Numbered from the stretch's first letter, positions 8,711 to 17,696 are shown. The stretch: DNA of 58,036 nt from Myxococcales bacterium (GCA_029862185.1 JAOTXX010000017.1:1-58036), one strand, 5' to 3'. The notes: generated by a model not told the origin, from the sequence alone. Translations and numbers: made by a program.

Positions 8711-10362
8711 GGCTCGTCTCCGCTCGGTTCGGCGTCGCGGGGACCGGACGTCGTGCGGAACCCATCGCTCAGCGCGATCTCCCGCAGGAGCTCGGTCACG
8801 CGGTAGCCCGAATTGGCAAAGCGTTCGGCCAGCGATTCGAGGAGCGCTTCTTCACCTGATTCGGGGCCCCGGCCGACCGCGTAGCGGAACAGGGTGCGGA
8901 CCAGGCAGGGCCCGAGCGCCGGATTGTCGCGGAGCGCCTCGCCCATACCGATAGCGTCCTCGTATGCGATTCCGTCCAGCTCGCCGGAGGTGTCGATCGG
9001 AGCGCCATTTTCCTCCTCGCGAAACATGCCGATTGCATCGAAGCTCTCGAGCGCCAGGCCGATTGGATCGGTCAGCGTGTGACATCCTGCACACGCGGGG
9101 CTCGCGACGTGTTTCTCCAAACGCTCCCGCGCGGTTCGCAGCGCGCCCTCGGTGTTCTCGACGATCGAAAAGTCGATGTTGGCCGGCGGGGTCGGGATGT
9201 CCTGACAGAGCAGCACCTCGCGCACGAACTTACCGCGGAGCGTGGCCGAGCTTCGTCCAGGATGGGAGTGCAGAGCGTTGAAGCTGATGTGCGAAAGAAG
9301 CCCGGCTCTACGAGACTCCTCGGGAAAGGTGTAGGGCTCCCATCCGTTCGCCGTCGCGACAGGCAGGCGATAGGCTACGCCGAGCCTCCGGGTCATGAAC
9401 GTCTCGGGAGTCGTGAAAAGGCCCCTGTAGTCCTCGTCCGCAATCAAATGCCCAACGATCGTACGGAGGGTTTGTTCTTTGGCCTCCTCGACCATCGTCT
9501 GCGTGTAGACGGGAAACAGCGCGTTGTCTTTGCGAACGAGGCCCTCGTCGAACTGCTTGAAATCGTAGAGGTCCGAGAATATGGCTCGAATACCGGTTTC
9601 GAGGTTCGGGGACAGCAGCATTCGCTCGACCTGCGCCGCCAGACCGTTCTCGGTCACCAGGTCGCCGTTTTCACCGGCCGCCAGGAGCTCGTCATCTGGG
9701 GTGCTGTCCCACAAGAGATAGCTGAGGCGCGAAGCCATCGAGATGCTCGTGAGGCGCATGGTCGACGGACGCGAGGGATCTGCTTCTGCCAGCTCCACGC
9801 GAAAAAGAAACTCGGGCGAAACCAGCAGGCTCATGAGCCCTAGCTCGAGGCCCGCGTAGAAGTCGCGGAGCGTGTTTGCCGCCTGATTTGCAATCTCGAC
9901 TCGGGCGTCTGTCTCCGCTTGGCTCAACGAGCGCCGAAACAACCGACGTCCAACGCGCTCGATGAACGTTCTGGCGCAAGGCTCGTCGCCGGTGGTCGCG
10001 ACTGCCGGCTGGCACGGAACCAGGTCATCGCGATGCGACGCGTCGAGCGCTTGCTCTGCCACCGCTGCGGCGGCGGCTTCGTACTTTTCGAAGCCAGACG
10101 GTGTCACGCTCGCAAACGAAGCTCCGACCGCAAGAAGTCCCGAGCGTCGATCGTCGGGGTCGATGCGGCTCGGCACTGTGATGTGCTCGCCCAGCACGTC
10201 ATGGACGCTGCGCGTGAATTGCTCAGCCGTGAGGCGCCGCAGCGCCACCGGCCCCGCGTCTACGGGAATCGCCGGCGAGGAGCTGCTGCACCCCGCGGCG
10301 GCGAGCAACAGCAATCCCGCAGCCGCGGTCAGACGAGCGTTTGTGAAGTGGATCGTGCGCAC
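8707..10362 (-). CDS. DUF1587/1595/1592/1588/1585 lipoprotein with CxxCH motif
   Basis: The 551-residue lipoprotein (lipobox Cys25) has the modular DUF order of this family. LRRLTAEQFTRSVHDVLG is DUF1587-like, FIERVGRRLFRRSLSQAE is DUF1595-like, and SLLVSPEFLFRVE...SRLSYLLW is DUF1592-like. GLLSHISFNALHSHPGRSS is DUF1588-like, and the end (LVRTLFRYAVGRGPE...LSDGFR) is DUF1585-like. A single haem-c-type CAGCH motif lies between the last two. The start is a GTG at 10360-10362 with GAGGA just upstream; the reading from 10758 would bury the signal peptide. It is the first gene of a two-gene operon with the DUF1552 protein. The function is unproven; a periplasmic redox or polymer-related role is often guessed. 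Confidence 0.85.
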   Translation of the reverse strand: MRTIHFTNARLTAAAGLLLLAAAGCSSSSPAIPVDAGPVALRRLTAEQFTRSVHDVLGEHITVPSRIDPDDRRSGLLAVGASFASVTPSGFEKYEAAAAAVAEQALDASHRDDLVPCQPAVATTGDEPCARTFIERVGRRLFRRSLSQAETDARVEIANQAANTLRDFYAGLELGLMSLLVSPEFLFRVELAEADPSRPSTMRLTSISMASRLSYLLWDSTPDDELLAAGENGDLVTENGLAAQVERMLLSPNLETGIRAIFSDLYDFKQFDEGLVRKDNALFPVYTQTMVEEAKEQTLRTIVGHLIADEDYRGLFTTPETFMTRRLGVAYRLPVATANGWEPYTFPEESRRAGLLSHISFNALHSHPGRSSATLRGKFVREVLLCQDIPTPPANIDFSIVENTEGALRTARERLEKHVASPACAGCHTLTDPIGLALESFDAIGMFREEENGAPIDTSGELDGIAYEDAIGMGEALRDNPALGPCLVRTLFRYAVGRGPESGEEALLESLAERFANSGYRVTELLREIALSDGFRTTSGPRDAEPSGDEP

Positions 10363-10444
10363 GGGGGTCCTCGAAGTCGATGCCCGACAGCCGCCGACGG
10401 TACGCTCTGGCAGCAAACCATGCAACGGCCAGCTCGCTGCATCT

Positions 10445-10563
10445 TCCAGGAACCCGGTGACAGCTGCAAGCAGGTAGCCTAAGCTCGCCCCGCCGCCCGG
10501 TTCTGGGCGCGAAAGCGAGCGCAGCATGCTGAGAAGATTCGTCTTGGTCACCGGGTTCCTGGA
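10445..10563. repeat. 17-bp perfect inverted repeat spanning a divergent promoter region
   Basis: TCCAGGAACCCGGTGAC at 10445-10461 is the exact reverse complement of GTCACCGGGTTCCTGGA at 10547-10563, with an 85-bp spacer. The left arm lies in the gap between two divergent genes and the right arm lies inside codons 8-13 of the small membrane protein. It could form a long-range hairpin, or be the trace of a local inverted duplication. Confidence 0.8.
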
Positions 10564-10906
10564 TATTCCAATCGGCCTTGCCACCTGGGCCGCAGCAATC
10601 CTCGAAGCGCAGGACGTCCACTTCGGCGCGTTGATGACCTGCGGCGCTTTCCTGATCTTCGCCGGAGCCGCGCTCGTCTGGTCCTCCCAGGACATGTCGG
10701 TCCGCGCGCCGATCATCTTCTGGCAAGGGTTCGTGCGACTCACGGCGGTCGCCGCCATCCTCTACATGGTTCCCAAAGGCCTCGCCGAGTCCTGGCAATA
10801 CGGCATCGTGGCCTTCGACGGCATCATCGCGCTCGTATACATCATCGGAATGCTGAAACACACCGGCGCCCCCTTCTTCCGACTGATGCTCGGCAAGACT
10901 TCGTAA
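10526..10906 (+). CDS. Small four-helix membrane protein, unknown function
   Basis: The 126-residue protein has about four hydrophobic helices (near 5-27, 35-53, 68-85 and 93-110) and no soluble domain. I do not recognise a conserved motif; the overall look is of a DoxX-like or DUF-type integral membrane protein. It is divergent from the DUF1592 lipoprotein across a 163-bp gap and followed by an intergenic inverted repeat. Coding potential is supported by codon pattern and hydrophobic periodicity only. Confidence 0.6.
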   Translation: MLRRFVLVTGFLDIPIGLATWAAAILEAQDVHFGALMTCGAFLIFAGAALVWSSQDMSVRAPIIFWQGFVRLTAVAAILYMVPKGLAESWQYGIVAFDGIIALVYIIGMLKHTGAPFFRLMLGKTS

Positions 10907-10961
10907 CCCCGAACCCCCGCATCGCGTTCCGCCGCGCCCCTGAATCCATATCCATTCAATA

Positions 10962-11079
10962 GGAGAACGGCTCGGGATGGGCAGCACAGCGATTGGGTCG
11001 AGCCTAGCCGTGGGTCGTCTTGAGGAATAGGGGGCGAGTGGGTCCCAATCCCGAGCACGCCCGTCGCGAGCCGTTCTCC
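10962..11079. repeat. 13-bp inverted repeat in the 10907-11114 gap
   Basis: GGAGAACGGCTCG at 10962-10974 pairs exactly with CGAGCCGTTCTCC at 11067-11079. A second, imperfect pairing of the adjoining GCTCGGGATGGG with CCCAATCCCGAGC (around 11043-11055) suggests a branched or alternative structure. No T-run follows, so it is not a standard terminator. It lies just upstream of the AI-2E-type permease gene. Confidence 0.6.
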
Positions 11080-11114
11080 GGTTGTACTCTCAGACCCATG
11101 CTAACGTTCCCCGC

Positions 11115-12119
11115 ATGGTTCGCGTGGCTGCCTTTGGGGTCTTCTTGGTCGTGTTGCATTTGGGGCAGTCGATTGTCATTCCCATTTTGCTTGCGACTCT
11201 GATCGCGATCAGCCTTTCGAAGATTCTCGACCTCACCGAGAAGGGCGTGCCTCATTGGCTGGCGATTGGGCTTGCCTGTCTTGCGGCGGTCGCGGTGGTG
11301 ACCGGCCTCGGCTTTCTCACGACGCGTGCGGCCACCGACTTTGCCTTGGCGTTCAGCCAGTACCGCGGCGACTTCGACCGTTTACAGTTCGAAATGGCCT
11401 CCTGGTTTTGGGCCCAAGGGCTCGGCATTCCCGCCACCGCGGTAGAGCAGTTCGACGCAGGTGAGCTGGTTCGGGGTCTCACGCTTCCAGGTCTGACTCT
11501 GGCGCTCAGCGTCGTGTCCGCGGGCTCGCTCGTTTTACTGATCACTGTGTTCTTGGTCGTCGAGAGCGGGTCGATCGCCCAAAAGCTCGCTGGTACAGAC
11601 CAACTAGGCCGGCTCGACGTCCAGACGCTCAAAGGGGCGGCGCGCGACGTCCAGCGATATCTCTTGATCAAGACCGTGACGAGCGCAGCGACCGGGCTTC
11701 TCGTCGCGGGCCTGACCAGCGTCGTCGGCCTCGGCCACTCGCTCTTGTTCGGCTTGATCGCGTTCATCCTCAACTACATCCCCAGCATCGGAAGCATTCT
11801 TGCCTCGATCCCCGCGATTTCGCTTTCCTTGATCACCCTCGGTTGGCTCCCCTCGCTCGGACTGGCCGCTGGTTACGGCTTGATCAATCTGGTGATCGGC
11901 ATCCTGATCGAGCCACGCTGGGCGGGTCAGGCCACCGATCTCTCGCCTTCGGTCGTCGTTCTCTCGATGGTCTTCTGGGGCTTCGTGCTCGGGCCGATCG
12001 GCGCGCTCCTTTCGGTCCCGCTCACCATCATCGTGCGAATGACCGCGGCTCAATCGACCGAATGGTCCTGGCTCGCGATGCTTTTGGGATCTTCTCGAAG
12101 TGTGCGAAACTCGGCATGA
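11115..12119 (+). CDS. AI-2E/PerM family membrane transporter
   Basis: The 334-residue protein has the eight-helix pattern of the AI-2E transporter (TqsA/PerM/YdiK) family. An N-terminal hairpin (IVIPILLATLIAISLSKIL) is followed by a soluble middle segment, and the family-typical GLGHSLLFGLIAFILNYIPSIGSI and EPRWAGQATDLSP...VVVLSMVFWGFVLGPIGALLSVPLT come near the end. The family exports small molecules or ions, and few members have proven substrates. The start is uncertain: ATG 11115 is preferred, with an in-frame TTG at 11082 that overlaps the end of the inverted-repeat region. It may be co-transcribed with the GH88-like gene 52 bp downstream. Confidence 0.85.
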   Translation: MVRVAAFGVFLVVLHLGQSIVIPILLATLIAISLSKILDLTEKGVPHWLAIGLACLAAVAVVTGLGFLTTRAATDFALAFSQYRGDFDRLQFEMASWFWAQGLGIPATAVEQFDAGELVRGLTLPGLTLALSVVSAGSLVLLITVFLVVESGSIAQKLAGTDQLGRLDVQTLKGAARDVQRYLLIKTVTSAATGLLVAGLTSVVGLGHSLLFGLIAFILNYIPSIGSILASIPAISLSLITLGWLPSLGLAAGYGLINLVIGILIEPRWAGQATDLSPSVVVLSMVFWGFVLGPIGALLSVPLTIIVRMTAAQSTEWSWLAMLLGSSRSVRNSA

Positions 12120-12171
12120 TGCCGAAGACGCCCGAGCGCGGCTCACTCCGATTCGGATGGCTCTGTAAACC

Positions 12172-13356
12172 ATGAACCGCATTCCCAACTGGATCTTCCG
12201 AGTGCTCGGCATTTCGTTGCTGATGGGCGCTGTCCAGTGCACGTCGACGGGCACTTCCAGCTACTACGACCAGTGCGACGCCGATGTACCCGCCTCGGAG
12301 TGTTACGCGACACGACGTGCCCCGGAGTCGGAGCAGGTGGCCTTGGCGACCGACATCGCCCTCCGGTGGATCGAAGAGCACCCTGCAGAAGAGCAGATTT
12401 GGGACTGGGGGCCCGGCGTGCTCATGTTCGCGCTGACCGAGCTTCACCGTGTCACCGGCGACGACCGACTGCGCGACTACTACAGCGACTGGTTGGACTA
12501 CCACATTCAAGAGGGCTACGACATCGTCTGGAGCGACAGCTGTCCGCCCGCGATCACCGCCGTCTCGCTTCTGAGCGAGGCCTCGAGCGACGCGTATCAA
12601 CGAGTCGTCGACGACGTGCTTCAATACCTTCGGGTCGATGCTCCTCGCACCGACTACGGGGGCATCAGTCACACTGGTTTCCTTGGAAATGCGCGGTCGA
12701 TTTGGGTCGATAGCGTCTTCATGTTCGGGATGGTGCTGACACGCTGGGGCGAGCTCAGTGGGGACGCTTCGGCCCTCGACCTCTTGTCCGAGCAGATGGC
12801 CATCTTCGCGCCGCGTCTTCAACACGAAAACGGCCTGATGCAACACGCCGACGGATGGCCTGGCGACGTGGACACCGACATCTACTGGAATCGTGGCAAT
12901 AGCTGGGTGACCGCGTCGCTTTCCGACTACCTCCGGGTGCGGCTGCTCCGGGGGGAGTCGGACGCCGTCGTCGAGAAGGTGTTTCGCGAGCAAGTCAGCG
13001 GCGCCTTGGCGCTCCAGGACTCGGAGACCGGCCTTTGGTGGACGATCATGAATCGGCCCGGCGAGATCTATCAGGAGACCAGCGGCCCTGCGCTCTTCGC
13101 GTACGGAATGGCGCGCGCCTATCGTTACGGGATTCTTGGAGAGCGGGAGCTCGCGGCGGCGCTGCTAGCGGTCGCAGGCGTCAAGAAGCGGATTCAGCCC
13201 GACGAGCAAGGGCGACCGGTCGTCACCGGCATTTCCTTCGGCACCGATCCGACGAACTTCGAAGGCTACGCCCAGGTCGAGCAGAGCGACGACGTCAACT
13301 ACGGCGTGGGCGCTGCGATCTTGGCACTGATCGAAACCTCGGGCCTCGGCGACTAG
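12172..13356 (+). CDS. GH88/GH105-like unsaturated glycuronyl hydrolase lipoprotein
   Basis: The 394-residue lipoprotein (lipobox Cys23) has an (alpha/alpha)6-barrel pattern and motifs of YteR/GH105-type enzymes. These are WDWGPGVLMFALTELH, a conserved Asp in SIWVDSVFMFGMVLTRW (D180, a likely acid/base residue), WNRGNSWVTASLSDYL, and a C-terminal GISFGTDPTNFEGYAQVEQSDDVNYGVGA. GH88/105 enzymes remove unsaturated uronic acids from the ends of lyase-cut pectin or glycosaminoglycan fragments. There is no lyase or PUL-like partner next to it, so the substrate is open. It converges on the next gene with a 6-bp gap. Confidence 0.78.
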   Translation: MNRIPNWIFRVLGISLLMGAVQCTSTGTSSYYDQCDADVPASECYATRRAPESEQVALATDIALRWIEEHPAEEQIWDWGPGVLMFALTELHRVTGDDRLRDYYSDWLDYHIQEGYDIVWSDSCPPAITAVSLLSEASSDAYQRVVDDVLQYLRVDAPRTDYGGISHTGFLGNARSIWVDSVFMFGMVLTRWGELSGDASALDLLSEQMAIFAPRLQHENGLMQHADGWPGDVDTDIYWNRGNSWVTASLSDYLRVRLLRGESDAVVEKVFREQVSGALALQDSETGLWWTIMNRPGEIYQETSGPALFAYGMARAYRYGILGERELAAALLAVAGVKKRIQPDEQGRPVVTGISFGTDPTNFEGYAQVEQSDDVNYGVGAAILALIETSGLGD

Positions 13357-13362
13357 GCTTCG

Positions 13363-13851
13363 TTAGCCCGCGGAGGCGTGCCCTGCGAGCCCGGCGAGCC
13401 TGTATGCCGCGATCGGCACGATCTGACCGTCTGCTTCAATCCCCTGGACGCACCACTCGGCGGCCTCCCGCAGGGTCGGGAATGCACGATTGGGCGCTGG
13501 CTGCGGCGAAATCCAGCGGAGCGCCGTGTAGCCACCTCGTACCACCGCGCTCTGAATGATGATCGCGCTGCCGATGTTCTTCTCTCGGATGATCGGTCGT
13601 CGGCTGTCTTCGAACGCCTTCATCTGCCTGCGCAGCGTAGCGTCGGGGACTCTCACGATGGTCGTCGTATCGACGATCAGGGCATGCCGAGTCGGCGCTG
13701 CAAAGACCAGCTCGTAGCATGCCTGCATGTATTCTATGTCGGCCACCGTCAGGACGGGGGGCATCGTAATCACCGCGAGCGGCCACTTCGAAACGTCGAA
13801 TTGGAGGCCGACGCCGGCCGGTGGCGCCCCAATTCTCGGTACTCCCCCCAT
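13363..13851 (-). CDS. Small soluble protein, possible SpoIIAA/STAS-like fold
   Basis: The 162-residue protein contains a strand-helix pattern (WPLAVITMPPVLTVADIEYM ... RHALIVDTTTI ... REKNIGSAIIIQSAVVRGG) that resembles small SpoIIAA-like proteins of myxobacteria. I see no conserved catalytic or phospho-acceptor Ser in a clear STAS context. The end (FPTLREAAEWCVQGIE) looks like a regulatory helix. It is separated from the next leftward gene by 101 bp. Function unknown. Confidence 0.55.
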   Translation of the reverse strand: MGGVPRIGAPPAGVGLQFDVSKWPLAVITMPPVLTVADIEYMQACYELVFAAPTRHALIVDTTTIVRVPDATLRRQMKAFEDSRRPIIREKNIGSAIIIQSAVVRGGYTALRWISPQPAPNRAFPTLREAAEWCVQGIEADGQIVPIAAYRLAGLAGHASAG

Positions 13852-13952
13852 GCCGCGATTATCGACGATGTCTTCGCCGATGCAAGCAAGACGCCAAGTT
13901 TAGTCGAGGCTGCGGCGGATTCGTTTATGAAAGCGCGCGTCCATGCCACCGA

Positions 13953-14375
13953 TCATGGGCGCGGAGGCGGGTCGAGCTCGGCGCCCTCGGGTCTCTGATC
14001 GCCCGGCGGCTGGGGCACGGGGATGTCGTCCATCGAAAGGTCCTGACCGGGCATCCGGGGCTCCGTTGGTGGGGAACCGATTTCGGGCTCCGGTTCGGGC
14101 GAGCTCGGCTTTGGCGTCTCAGGGGCCTCGGCGCCTGGTCGAGACCCAGCGGCCCGAACACCTCGCTGCGGCGCGACCTCAGGCTCTGTTCCGAACGACG
14201 ACAGCGCCCAGGCGACACCGGCGCCAAGCAGCAGAAGCGGGATGATCAGCGCCCACCAGGAACTCGGGCTCGGCGGGGCCTTGGACGGGACCATGTTCAG
14301 GCGACACAACTCGCATTCCCCGTTCCGATCCAGCGGGAGCTCGTGCGTCTCGCAAATCCCGATCGATTCGACCAT
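13953..14375 (-). CDS. Membrane protein with N-terminal zinc-ribbon-like motif and Pro-rich tail
   Basis: The 140-residue protein starts with a Cys/His cluster (C8-E-x-H then C21-E-L-C24) that could bind zinc. One transmembrane helix follows (about 39-58, SWWALIIPLLLLGAGVAWAL), then a long Pro/Glu/Ser-rich tail. Such short zinc-ribbon/TM/proline proteins recur in Myxococcota, but I know of no assigned function. It is 60 bp downstream of the FG-GAP lipoprotein gene and reads the same way. Confidence 0.6.
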   Translation of the reverse strand: MVESIGICETHELPLDRNGECELCRLNMVPSKAPPSPSSWWALIIPLLLLGAGVAWALSSFGTEPEVAPQRGVRAAGSRPGAEAPETPKPSSPEPEPEIGSPPTEPRMPGQDLSMDDIPVPQPPGDQRPEGAELDPPPRP

Positions 14376-14435
14376 CTGCCTGCCACTCTATCACAGCCGA
14401 GCGGGTAACTTCAGCGCCAATCGCGGCGACTTCCG

Positions 14436-16634
14436 CTACTGCACCACCAGGCACCGCGCGGCGCCTACGCTGTCTTCGTTGTTGTCTTCCGCGCACTCGA
14501 GCTCCAAGGAAAGCCCGGCCGCTTCGTCGTCCACCGTCACGTAGAAATCCCAGGGCCCGATGTCCCCGGACTCCGGAACGAACTCCCGCAGGAGGGTCTC
14601 GGTTTGGCCCGGAAGCAAGGGCACCGTCGTCGACTCGAATCCGAGCAGCACGCCGCCTGGCAGGACCCCTTGGTAGAAGCCGACCGGGACCCCGCTAGCG
14701 ACCCCCAGCGAGCCGGTGTTGGCGATCTGCGCCTGAATCGTGATTGCGCTCGGGCATGAGCTCGTGTTGACCGAAAGCCCGGCGACGGAGAGATCCGGAG
14801 CGTTGAAGACGCCTTCGCCTTGGACGTTCTGGCGATAGTTGTTCAGCCCATTCACCGACCAGCTGTCGCTCTCCTGCGACGGGATCGCGCCCGAGGCTTC
14901 GACGTTGGTGACGTGATACGTGTGCTGGTTCCAGACCTGCCGGGTTCGTACCCACTTGTCGTTCGCATCGCCGAAGGCCAGCAAGCCGTGCGTGCCCACG
15001 GCGCAGTTATCGCGGACGATCTGATCGTCGTTGGCGGGCACGACGAACTCGGAGTTGCCGTCAGCATCGACATCCACGATCAACGGGTATTCCGCAGCCG
15101 TGCGTGAGGAGTTCTCCATCTTGAGAAGCTCGCTGCCGTCTTCGCCGGACAAAATGTAGAGATGGCACTCGTCGTTGTAAACGACCTCGGCCTTTCCATC
15201 GCCTTCGAAGTCGAAGACGCTCGAACCAGTCACGCTCGAGGAAAGATCCTGCACGGCAATCGACCAGAGGATCCCATCGTTCCGGCCCGTGCTGCAGAGC
15301 TCCGTCGGCACCGGGTCGCCCGCGCAATCCAAATCATAGACAGCGTAGTTTCCGCGGCCTGCGGCAGCGAACTCCGGGCGTCCGTCCCCGTCGAAGTCCG
15401 CCACCGTAGGCGCGCCACCCACGCCACCGCCCGGAATGGGCACCGGCCCGAAGACCACGGTTCCATCCACGCCGCTCAGGATCCTGGCGTTCCCGGCGCT
15501 GATGCTCACCACGTCCGGGTTTCCGTCGAGGGTCATGTCGGCGACCGCCACGAAGCCGTCTGGAGCGGCCGCGTTCTCCCAGACGAGAGTTCCGTCCGAC
15601 TCGTAGACCTTGTTGCCGCAGACGATATCGAGTTGGCCGTCGTCATTGAAGTCCGCAACGGCGGTGATGCACCACTCGCCGTTGCAACCGATCCAACCCT
15701 TGTCCTGCATCAGGGTTCCGTCGTTATCGAACCATTTGCCGCCGATCACGACTTCGGCTTCGGGGTCTGCATCGAGATTCGCGAGGGCGGGATAGCCCTG
15801 CTTTGCCCCGCCGCTCACGTCTGCAGTCCACTTCTCCGCGCCGTCATGTTCGATCACGACCAGTGTCCGATCGATCGTCATGAAGACGATCTCGAGCTCC
15901 GAATCGGGGTCTAGATTTCCAACCGCGGCGCCAGTTCCCCATCGGACATTGTAGGTGCTGTCCGGGATCATCAGATTCTCGCTACCATCTTCGCCGTTGA
16001 GCATGACGAGCATGTTGTTTGCCGTGGACCGGTACGCGACCGTCACCACCTCCGGCAGGCCATCCGCGTCGACATCCGCAATCGCCGGGGTCGACTGAAC
16101 TTGGCGGTAGCGATCGTCGAGGCTCCATCCTTCCCAGTGCCACTCGATGGTCGGTTCGAACGTGACTGATTCGGGACGGAGCTCGCACAGCGGGCCCGTA
16201 GGTTGGGGCAGGCACTGGGAAAGCGTCGGCTCACAGAAGTGGCCTTCGGGACAGTCGAAGCTATCGGCGCAGGTCGCGCCCGGCGTCGCGCATTCGCCGG
16301 CGAGACAAACGTCCCCCAACGCGCAGCAGACCGATCCGTCGCCGCCGCAGCGGATGCCGGATGCGCACGGCGCCACGCAGGCCCCTTCGAAGCATTCGTC
16401 GCCCACGTCACAGCAGACCGAAGGCGAGCCACAGAGCAAGGAAGATTCGCATGTCTCGGCGCCGCCGCTTCCCGCGCTTCCCCCGCTACCCGAAGCGCCC
16501 GCTTGGCCGCCCGCACCGCTCGCTCCCGAGCTGCCGCCGGAGCCGGCTCCGCCTATGGAGTCGCCATCTCCCAAACCACTACAACCCACCGCAAGAATCG
16601 CGGCGAGAACCAAACCAAGCCTCAAGTCATTCAT
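14436..16634 (-). CDS. FG-GAP/VCBS repeat lipoprotein with Cys-rich and CARDB-like domains
   Basis: The 732-residue lipoprotein has its lipobox at Cys18 and a Gly/Ser spacer (about 24-58). A Cys-rich segment (about 60-145) has repeated CC-x-x-GD-x-C and C-x(4)-C spacings. Seven or so FG-GAP/VCBS-type repeats of the form AVADFNDDGQLDIV, TVADFDGDGRPEFA and VDVDADGNSEFV come next; these form a calcium-binding beta-propeller. The C terminus (APDLSVAGLSVNTSSCPSAI ... LLPGQTETL) looks like a CARDB adhesion domain. It is likely a surface adhesin or scaffold. A TATAAT box lies 8 bp upstream of its ATG. Confidence 0.85.
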   Translation of the reverse strand: MNDLRLGLVLAAILAVGCSGLGDGDSIGGAGSGGSSGASGAGGQAGASGSGGSAGSGGAETCESSLLCGSPSVCCDVGDECFEGACVAPCASGIRCGGDGSVCCALGDVCLAGECATPGATCADSFDCPEGHFCEPTLSQCLPQPTGPLCELRPESVTFEPTIEWHWEGWSLDDRYRQVQSTPAIADVDADGLPEVVTVAYRSTANNMLVMLNGEDGSENLMIPDSTYNVRWGTGAAVGNLDPDSELEIVFMTIDRTLVVIEHDGAEKWTADVSGGAKQGYPALANLDADPEAEVVIGGKWFDNDGTLMQDKGWIGCNGEWCITAVADFNDDGQLDIVCGNKVYESDGTLVWENAAAPDGFVAVADMTLDGNPDVVSISAGNARILSGVDGTVVFGPVPIPGGGVGGAPTVADFDGDGRPEFAAAGRGNYAVYDLDCAGDPVPTELCSTGRNDGILWSIAVQDLSSSVTGSSVFDFEGDGKAEVVYNDECHLYILSGEDGSELLKMENSSRTAAEYPLIVDVDADGNSEFVVPANDDQIVRDNCAVGTHGLLAFGDANDKWVRTRQVWNQHTYHVTNVEASGAIPSQESDSWSVNGLNNYRQNVQGEGVFNAPDLSVAGLSVNTSSCPSAITIQAQIANTGSLGVASGVPVGFYQGVLPGGVLLGFESTTVPLLPGQTETLLREFVPESGDIGPWDFYVTVDDEAAGLSLELECAEDNNEDSVGAARCLVVQ

Positions 16635-16642
16635 AACGGAAT

Positions 16643-16648
16643 ATTATA
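16643..16648 (-). promoter_or_regulatory. TATAAT -10 box close to the start codon
   Basis: On the minus strand this is a perfect TATAAT hexamer ending 8 nt before the ATG of the FG-GAP lipoprotein. If used, transcription would start at or next to the start codon and the mRNA would be leaderless or nearly so. No good -35 hexamer is seen 17 bp upstream, only a short GGAA-TG-TTCC dyad. Confidence 0.45.
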
Positions 16649-16832
16649 GCACTGAAGGAATGTTCCGCAGCTGGCTTGTGAGGTGGATCACACGATCATC
16701 CTGGTCGATGAGGCCTCGCTCCAAACTCGCATGCCCAAAATAATCCACCGGCTCCCCGCCGCCCTTTCGAAGTCCGGCGGCGGTCGCGAGTGTGTTCATC
16801 CGCCCACGGGGCTGCCGTGCTAATTCCCCCGA

Positions 16833-17696
16833 GTGTCCAACCTCGCCGGCCTTCTCGAGCGCCTCGATATGGAGCTTCTCGATCGCGATCTCTTCCGTGG
16901 ATTCAGCCCCCACGACGGTCGGCCTCGAATCTTCGGCGGCCTGGTCGCTGCACAGTCGCTCATCGCAGCGTGCCGAACGGTCGAGGGCCGCGTCGCACAT
17001 TCGCTGCACGGCTATTTCCTGCGTGAGGGCGAGACCTCGGTCCCCGTTGTCTATCATGTCGACCGCATTCGGGACGGGCGCTCGTTCGCAACGCGGCGTG
17101 TCGTAGCCAATCAACACGGCGAAGCGATTTTCAACCTATCGGTTTCCTTCCAGGCGCCGGAGGGCGGCCTCGAACACCAGACCGACATGCCTGAAGCCCC
17201 GCCACCGGACACGGTCCCCACGAACGTGGAGCGATTGCGTGCGTACAAAGAGCGCTCGAACAATCCGGCGATCGATTTCCTCTTGATGCTCGACCGGCCC
17301 ATCGAGCGACGCGAGGTGGATCATGTCGATCTGCTCGATCCCAAACCGCGCGCCGGAATCCACCGAACGTGGTTTCGTGCGGCGGGTACACTGAACGACG
17401 ACCCGGTGATTCATCAGGCAGTTCTCGCGTACGCCAGCGACTACGGATTGCTGGAAGCCTCGTTTACCCAACACGGTCACAGCTTCCTCACCGACAAGCT
17501 CATCATCGCAAGCCTGGACCACGCGATCTGGTTCCACCAAGCGTGTCGTGCCGATGAGTGGATGCTCTACGTGACCGACAGCCCACGTACGGCCGGAGGG
17601 CGTGGACTGAACTTCGGTCGGATTTACTCCCGGGACGGCGCGCTCGTCGCTTCGGTCGTGCAAGAGGGCTTGATGCGAAACAGGAAGCCGCAATGA
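16833..17696 (+). CDS. tesB: Acyl-CoA thioesterase II (TesB-like)
   Basis: TesB hydrolyses acyl-CoA thioesters in the cytoplasm. The 287-residue protein has the double hot-dog architecture. The first half contains RIFGGLVAAQSLIAA and HSLHGYFLREGE; the second contains YASDYGLLEAS and the diagnostic end LDHAIWFHQ...DEWMLYVTDSPRTAGGRG...VASVVQEGLMR. The start is GTG 16833 (no ATG nearby gives the N terminus). The stop overlaps the next gene's ATG (ATGA), so it is translationally coupled to the MscS-type channel, an odd pairing. Confidence 0.92.
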   Translation: MSNLAGLLERLDMELLDRDLFRGFSPHDGRPRIFGGLVAAQSLIAACRTVEGRVAHSLHGYFLREGETSVPVVYHVDRIRDGRSFATRRVVANQHGEAIFNLSVSFQAPEGGLEHQTDMPEAPPPDTVPTNVERLRAYKERSNNPAIDFLLMLDRPIERREVDHVDLLDPKPRAGIHRTWFRAAGTLNDDPVIHQAVLAYASDYGLLEASFTQHGHSFLTDKLIIASLDHAIWFHQACRADEWMLYVTDSPRTAGGRGLNFGRIYSRDGALVASVVQEGLMRNRKPQ

